Of a stretch of DNA of 64,000 nt, positions 59,509-64,000 are shown in pieces. Position numbers and translations under genes: made by a program. A model generated the notes under the pieces. It had not been told where the DNA came from. It ran no database searches and was given only the letters and a program-made list of their open reading frames with translations. How positions within the stretch are numbered: the first letter of the stretch is position 1; each line of letters begins with the position of its first letter. This DNA comes from a virus, in IMG/VR virus record IMGVR_UViG_3300049489_000707, positions 1-64,000 of that record; one strand, written 5' to 3'.

Positions 59509-59869
59509 TCGCTCTAAACAGCGGGTAGTCCTCGGGGTTTGGGTTTGCTGGGGGCGCTGCTGGGAGCCATGGCACGATGCTGCCATCCGCGATGCCTCTT
59601 TGAGTCGCTGCAATCAGCTGTAGCTTCTCGGGGCTGGACCAAGACTCATCGTTCCTGACATTGAACGGCTCAGATGTGTCTAACCATCCGCACGCGACGT
59701 GGTTCTGGCAGCCCCGAAGATGCTCCTGGATGGCTGTATGGCGAAGAACCAGTGTGATGTTGGAAGCCGACCTAAGAAGGTCGGGGACGGCCTCAGCTGC
59801 CGCCGCTTCGATCAGCCCCCGCGTCTTGACTGCTTCGTTGAACTGTAGGTCGTGTTCAAGCTCGTGCAT
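59504..59869 (-). CDS. Hypothetical protein after adhesin gene
   Basis: 121 residues from the ATG at 59869. HELEHDLQFNEAVKTRGLIE, then VLRHTAIQEHLRGCQNHVACGWLDTSEPF and a Pro-rich end. It follows the 1064-aa adhesin-like gene by 5 bases, the place where fibre chaperones or adhesin adaptors are often encoded, so such a role is possible. Not recognised. Confidence 0.5.
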   Translation of the reverse strand: MHELEHDLQFNEAVKTRGLIEAAAAEAVPDLLRSASNITLVLRHTAIQEHLRGCQNHVACGWLDTSEPFNVRNDESWSSPEKLQLIAATQRGIADGSIVPWLPAAPPANPNPEDYPLFRAR

Positions 59870-59874
59870 GGCCG

Positions 59875-62800
59875 TTACCAAGTGAGGGTGTCGTACATCG
59901 TGTACGTGATTTCGACCCAGTGGAGGTACGTGTAGATGTTGCTGACGGAGTTGAACTCCATCGTGAAGACTTCGTCCTGACTGGTCTGGGTACGGTTCGC
60001 CGCCGTTCCATTGAGGGTTGGGGTAAAAGTCTGAATGGCGGGCGAGGCACTTAACGCCAAGTTTTGCTGATTGACAGTCAGGGGGTTGACGCTGGTCCAG
60101 CCGGCCCCAACGCTCTGGGTGACTTTCACGAAAGCCAGGTTCCAGTTGGCACCCGTGCCGCCGTGTGAGAGATTCACTCGAACCTGCGTGATGACCGCAT
60201 TCAAGGGCAGGGTGAACTCGGTGTAGAGTTGCAGCTGCCCACCACTGGTGCCCGCGTGGCCGATGCGATTGAAGCTGACGTACGCGCCCTCTTCGTACAC
60301 CGTGAACGTTCCCGACTTGTTGATTTTCCAAGCGGTGCCGCCCAACAGCTTCTTCATCGTACGGCCGTTGGTGTAGCTGATATTCATGTCGGCGGTGATG
60401 GCCAGCGCCTTGCCGCTACCGCCACTGCTGTCCACAATGATTGCGTGGCCGTTGCCGGTACCGGGAATAACATTCAGAGCGCTACCGTTGGAGGTGCCGC
60501 CGACAATTTGAGCACCATAGTTGCCTGCCCCGCCGAGTGAGTAAAGGCCAATGCCGTTCGCCAGTGTTCCCGTACCGCCGTGGAAGTAGCCGCCAGTGCC
60601 GCCAGTGTAAGAGCCAACCGCGTTGCCGCCTTGGCCAACCACACCGATGCCGCCATTGCCGCTTACACCGCCGGCATTGCCACCAATGGCGTGGACACCA
60701 GCGCCACCGGGATTACCGCCACCACCACCGGTACCGCCTGTAACGTAGACGCCATAGCCACCAACCCCGCTTCCGCCAGAGTTGCCGCCTTGCACGAGAA
60801 GACCGTAGCCACCAATCCCAGAGGTGGAGTCACCGCCCGTGGCCTGGATGGCACCGCCGGGGAATGAGACCCCGCCTGCGCCCTGGAAGATTCCGCCCCA
60901 GCCACCGACATTACCACCGCCGCCGTTATGCCCACCGCCAGTAGCCTCAATGCCGTTGCCGTTGAAGTTCGCGCCACTTGTGTTGCCGCCGAGGCCGCCA
61001 GCAGTGACGATGCCGGCTCCACCCCTGCCATACAGAAGGAAGCTTTGATAGCCACCAGTGCCACCTTTGAATTGGCCACCGACACCGCCAGCGCCAGCGT
61101 TTTGCGGGGAGGTGGTGCCACCTCCGGCTCCACCTTCGGCGTAGATGCCACGGCCCGCAACGCCCGCTGAGCCGCCGGGGTTGGATGTCGCCGTGCCGCC
61201 GATACCGCCGATGACTTGAGCGCCGTCACCACCTGCACCACCGTTGTTTGTGTTGCTACCGTTTCCACCTAAAACCGCGATGCCCAAGCCGCCAGCGCGA
61301 GGGACCCCCATAGTAAAGTCGCTGCCAGGACCGGCATAGAAATACCCAGCCATACCTCCATCGGCGCTAATACCAGCTCCGCCAGGCTGCCAACCACTAA
61401 AGTGCCCAGCTGGTGCCGGACTATTAGAAGAGCCCTGTACGCCATACGCTAAACTAAAAGGACTAGAATCGACCCCGCCAATCCCCCGAACACCTACGCT
61501 GTTGATGCCTGAAGCCCAACCAATCACTGCTGGACTCGCGCTAGCGGAGCTAGTGAAGCCGCCCACACCGCTGCCGCTGGTAGCACTTCCAACTACAGCG
61601 TAGTAATTAGTACCATTGCCGACAATTGCAACCGACCCAGGGATAGTGCCAGTTGCCTTGAGGGCGGGCGCGGAGAAGCTAGACGCTGCACCACCGGTAA
61701 CGTCGATGGCGATGCCGCTTGCTGCTCCGGTCACCACGAGTGCCGTTGAGGTGCCCGAGATGGGATACGAGCCACCGCCAATCAAGACGGAGTTGGTCGC
61801 GTTGAGCGTCAGGACAGTAGGAACACCCGCACCAGCATGAGTTGCGTTCGGGGTCTGGTTCAGACGTACCGCACCAGCAACCGTGGTGGTCGCAGGTTGG
61901 AAGGAGACGTTCACCGCCAAGCTTGTATCGCGGGTGTAGACGTTCGCACCAACGCGCCAGGCGATGACCATGCGCGAGCCAGGGATTGAAGGAACCGAAA
62001 GAGTCTGTAGTACCGCCTTTTTCGCGGTAACAGCGGAGTTTGCGGTGCGGTCGAGGTCGACGTAAATGCACTCGCCGTCTGCGAGGTCGGTCAGGCCCGC
62101 GCTGTCTCCTGTCTGGTCTACGACAGTGTTGTAGTAGCACGAAGTCGTGTTCGAATTGTCAAAGACAAGCTTCAAGCTTTGCCAGTGGAGATTCGCACCA
62201 CCAACCCACTCGAAGTTGTCTCCCGTGGAAGCGAACACAGGGCTGGGAACGCGAACCATGCGCACGTTGCGGTCTGCCGTGGTGCTGTACCAGTTCTCGC
62301 CGCCACCAATCTCCCAGATGCGGGTCATGACAGCGTCCATCCAGTCCTTCTGACTCTGGATCGACTTGTCACCACCAACGAACACACCCGAGCCGGTCAC
62401 CGACTCGACGCGGCCCTGAGACCAGTTGAAGGTGCTGAAGCGGTTCGGGAAGTCTCCACCGGAGCCGAGGCGCCAGAGGATGTTTCGCGCATCCTGCACA
62501 TCGCCAGCTGCCGAGCCCACGTTGTTGCTGGAGTCGGTTTTGATCTTCGCGATAGGCACCAGGTTGGGACTGGAGCTGAATGGGGTAGTGCTGATGACGA
62601 TGCGGTAGTCGAGGGTCCGACCCAACGGAACGTTCTTGGCGTTCTCCAGGAGGGTGTTGGGGTCCAGGAACTGAACCAGGTCTGCCGTGGTGCTGTCTGC
62701 GCTGCGGGTGAGGTCGAGACCGATGTAGTTGACCTGGCCAGCGGTGAAGCTGCCACTGACCCGAGCGTTGGTTGCCGAGTTCAGAGTTTCGACGTCGCGA

Positions 62801-63069
62801 TCCGCTGACACCCAAAGGAACGTGCCAGCCTCGCTGGCATTCATGTTGTAGAGGATGCCGTCCGCAGTGCTCAGCTGAACGCTGTTGGCAGCGGTACCAG
62901 CGTCGAAGTTGGCGAGACCGAAGCCCCGGATGACAACGGCCTTCTCGCCGGCCTGGACGCGACCAGCGACAACGTCGAAGTCGGCTGCGATGCTGGATTC
63001 GATCGACCGGATGTGAGGTACGTCCAGCCGCATCTGGCCCAAAATGTTCAGTTGTCGAAGGACGCTCAT
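59875..63069 (-). CDS. Large glycine-repeat adhesin-like virion protein
   Basis: 1064 residues. Residues 1-60 start like a tail or fibre attachment region (IRGFGLANF follows RVQAGEKAVV), then beta-rich parts to about 560. Residues about 560-900 are dominated by Gly-rich repeats of the type GGxGGxGV..GG (for example AGGVGGQFKGGTGGY). These resemble stacked beta turns or the polyglycine-II bundle known from S16-type gp38 adhesins. The C-terminal 150 are a beta-sandwich-like domain ending YTMYDTLTW. A receptor-binding or fibre role is likely. The repeats near 61320-61660 look lower in GC than their surroundings, hinting at exchange. Confidence 0.6.
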   Translation of the reverse strand: MSVLRQLNILGQMRLDVPHIRSIESSIAADFDVVAGRVQAGEKAVVIRGFGLANFDAGTAANSVQLSTADGILYNMNASEAGTFLWVSADRDVETLNSATNARVSGSFTAGQVNYIGLDLTRSADSTTADLVQFLDPNTLLENAKNVPLGRTLDYRIVISTTPFSSSPNLVPIAKIKTDSSNNVGSAAGDVQDARNILWRLGSGGDFPNRFSTFNWSQGRVESVTGSGVFVGGDKSIQSQKDWMDAVMTRIWEIGGGENWYSTTADRNVRMVRVPSPVFASTGDNFEWVGGANLHWQSLKLVFDNSNTTSCYYNTVVDQTGDSAGLTDLADGECIYVDLDRTANSAVTAKKAVLQTLSVPSIPGSRMVIAWRVGANVYTRDTSLAVNVSFQPATTTVAGAVRLNQTPNATHAGAGVPTVLTLNATNSVLIGGGSYPISGTSTALVVTGAASGIAIDVTGGAASSFSAPALKATGTIPGSVAIVGNGTNYYAVVGSATSGSGVGGFTSSASASPAVIGWASGINSVGVRGIGGVDSSPFSLAYGVQGSSNSPAPAGHFSGWQPGGAGISADGGMAGYFYAGPGSDFTMGVPRAGGLGIAVLGGNGSNTNNGGAGGDGAQVIGGIGGTATSNPGGSAGVAGRGIYAEGGAGGGTTSPQNAGAGGVGGQFKGGTGGYQSFLLYGRGGAGIVTAGGLGGNTSGANFNGNGIEATGGGHNGGGGNVGGWGGIFQGAGGVSFPGGAIQATGGDSTSGIGGYGLLVQGGNSGGSGVGGYGVYVTGGTGGGGGNPGGAGVHAIGGNAGGVSGNGGIGVVGQGGNAVGSYTGGTGGYFHGGTGTLANGIGLYSLGGAGNYGAQIVGGTSNGSALNVIPGTGNGHAIIVDSSGGSGKALAITADMNISYTNGRTMKKLLGGTAWKINKSGTFTVYEEGAYVSFNRIGHAGTSGGQLQLYTEFTLPLNAVITQVRVNLSHGGTGANWNLAFVKVTQSVGAGWTSVNPLTVNQQNLALSASPAIQTFTPTLNGTAANRTQTSQDEVFTMEFNSVSNIYTYLHWVEITYTMYDTLTW

Positions 63070-63120
63070 TCTAAATTCTCCGGGGATTTAGGTCGGTTTG
63101 ACTTCGACCCGGACCCGAGT

Positions 63121-63130
63121 GTAAGATTGC
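63121..63130 (-). promoter_or_regulatory. Candidate late promoter motif
   Basis: Minus-strand GCAATCTTAC, identical to the copy at 14380. It stands 52 bases before the ATG of the adhesin-like gene and just after the stop of the 148-aa gene. Confidence 0.45.
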
Positions 63131-63134
63131 TACG

Positions 63135-63581
63135 TTACCCTGCGAAGTTGATGCCCAGGGGTTTGACGTCGTTGCTCCACGTAAGTGCTTCAAACTCGAT
63201 GCTTCCAGTGATGATACCACGTGCGGGGATGCTCCAGGTTTGCCCGGTGACGCTGCAGAAGTCCGCCTGGAAGATGACCGAATCCTGTGCTCCTCGGTCC
63301 ACCAGCATCACGCTGAAGTACTTTTCCTTGTCCACGTCCTCAAAGCTGGCGGTCATGCCAGCCCCCTCGGCTCCGCCATCGCCCACCGTCTTGTAAATCT
63401 TCATGGAGGCAGTGATTTTCCCTTGGGTGGGGGCCAGTTCGTACGGGTGCATCGAGTCGATACCAAACAGGGCTCGACGTGGGGTCAGAGAACGAAAACT
63501 GAAGTCCGAGATTCGCCCAAAAGGCTTGCCGTTGATGTAGACGATGACGGCCGCACTGGAGATTACTCTTGCGCGTGACAT
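63135..63581 (-). CDS. Putative tail tube-like virion protein
   Basis: 148 residues. VIVYINGKPFGRISDFSFRS, ELAPTQGKITASMKIYKT and GIITGSIEFEALTW suggest a beta-barrel with a long hairpin loop, as in phage tail tube (gp19/XkdM-type) proteins. The size also fits. No tail sheath is in the window to confirm this. A gene for another tail or head protein remains possible. Stop and start abut the neighbours at 63582. Confidence 0.42.
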   Translation of the reverse strand: MSRARVISSAAVIVYINGKPFGRISDFSFRSLTPRRALFGIDSMHPYELAPTQGKITASMKIYKTVGDGGAEGAGMTASFEDVDKEKYFSVMLVDRGAQDSVIFQADFCSVTGQTWSIPARGIITGSIEFEALTWSNDVKPLGINFAG

Positions 63582-64000
63582 TTACTCCTCCCTAACCTCT
63601 TGAAGTTCCTGGGTAATGTCGTCGCCTGCGAAGATCTGCACCTTGTCGCTGAGCTTCTGGGCCCCCTGACTGGGGTAGCCCTCGCCACCGAGACCCCGGT
63701 CGCCCGGGTAGACGATGGTGATGTCGGGGGTGATTCCTGCCGCCAGAGCCTCTTCGGCGGCTGCTGCTGCAGCAATCCGACCCGCACTGGACGCGGTGAC
63801 GTAGGCGCTGCCTGCGACGCCCACAGGGGCAAATGGGGCCTTTTGCGTGAGGAGGGTGACCCTGGCACCAACCACCTGGTCTGCAGTGAAGCGGTAGCTG
63901 TAGTCCAAGGTAAGCTTCACGGTGGTGGGACTGGCCTTGTATCGGCCCAGGTACTTGACCGGCTTCGATTGCGCGTCTGTGCCAAAGCTGAACACGATGT
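63582..64000 (-). CDS. Virion protein, N-terminus beyond window edge
   Basis: At least 139 residues, open to the right edge. The visible part begins IVFSFGTDAQSKPVKYLGR, then strands VKLTLDYSYRF and VGARVTLLTQK, an Ala-rich helix (AGRIAAAAAAEEALAAG) and a charged end. A GTG at 63995 could start it, but the frame continues through the edge, so the true start is probably outside. Likely a tail or neck structural protein from its neighbours; not recognised. Confidence 0.45.
   Translation of the reverse strand, partial: IVFSFGTDAQSKPVKYLGRYKASPTTVKLTLDYSYRFTADQVVGARVTLLTQKAPFAPVGVAGSAYVTASSAGRIAAAAAAEEALAAGITPDITIVYPGDRGLGGEGYPSQGAQKLSDKVQIFAGDDITQELQEVREE

Noticed and set aside
59504-60331. Longer 275-codon frame for the gene after the adhesin
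   Set aside because: The part upstream of 59869 lies inside the 3' end of the adhesin-like gene in another frame; the ATG at 59869 directly follows the adhesin stop.

Overview
The window is part of the genome of a large, GC-rich tailed dsDNA phage (Caudoviricetes). It carries a terminase large subunit, portal, prohead protease, scaffold-like protein and major capsid protein on one strand. On the other it carries a nearly self-sufficient replication set: Pol III-type polymerase, primase, DnaB-type helicase, RecA/UvsX, SSB-like protein, DNA ligase, SbcC/SbcD, class II ribonucleotide reductase and dUTPase. Genes are tightly packed, often with ATGA or GTGA overlaps. No integrase, rRNA, tRNA or CRISPR was seen. 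The host cannot be named; sigma70-type promoters fit a GC-rich bacterium. Tail type is undecided because no sheath or baseplate gene lies here.

Layout. 1-23.3 kb is mostly leftward: replication-related and regulatory genes (P-loop protein, UvsW-like helicase, sigma-like protein, GroES-like protein, SbcD-like nuclease), then DNA packaging (putative TerS, transglutaminase-like protein, EndoVII-type HNH, TerL), then the head genes (328-aa protein, portal, Mu F-like protein, a 1212-aa multidomain prohead protease, a GGDEF-domain protein, a 148-aa protein, scaffold and capsid). A rightward island of nine small genes (7.9-10.4 kb) with its own promoters and a possible structured RNA interrupts the head operon, as does a small zinc protein at 2.6 kb. 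23.32-23.77 kb is a divergent non-coding hub with eight copies of a 12-bp repeat and a 28-bp inverted repeat; it could be an operator array or an origin. 23.8-59.2 kb is rightward: winged-helix regulator, GroEL, SbcC, nucleotide metabolism, DNA replication, ClpP, aminotransferase, CYTH protein, an RNA-repair-like set, helicase, DNA ligase, AAA+ ATPase, peptide deformylase and exonuclease. 59.2-64 kb is leftward again: virion proteins including a 1064-aa glycine-repeat adhesin-like protein.

How it may fit together. The rightward genes have recognisable TTGACN-N16/17-TAGAAN promoters and are probably read early by host polymerase. Five leftward structural units are preceded by a shared 10-bp motif near GCAATCTTMC, a candidate late promoter for the sigma-like protein encoded at 19.7 kb. 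The most unusual items are: the protease polyprotein, which carries a copy of the capsid protein's own N-terminal segment plus glycosylase-like and kinase-like domains; the GGDEF protein encoded next to it in the head operon; a chaperonin and co-chaperonin encoded in separate units; and RNA-repair-type enzymes (Rnl2-like ligase, cyclic-phosphate receiver-like protein, HAD, calcineurin phosphoesterases).
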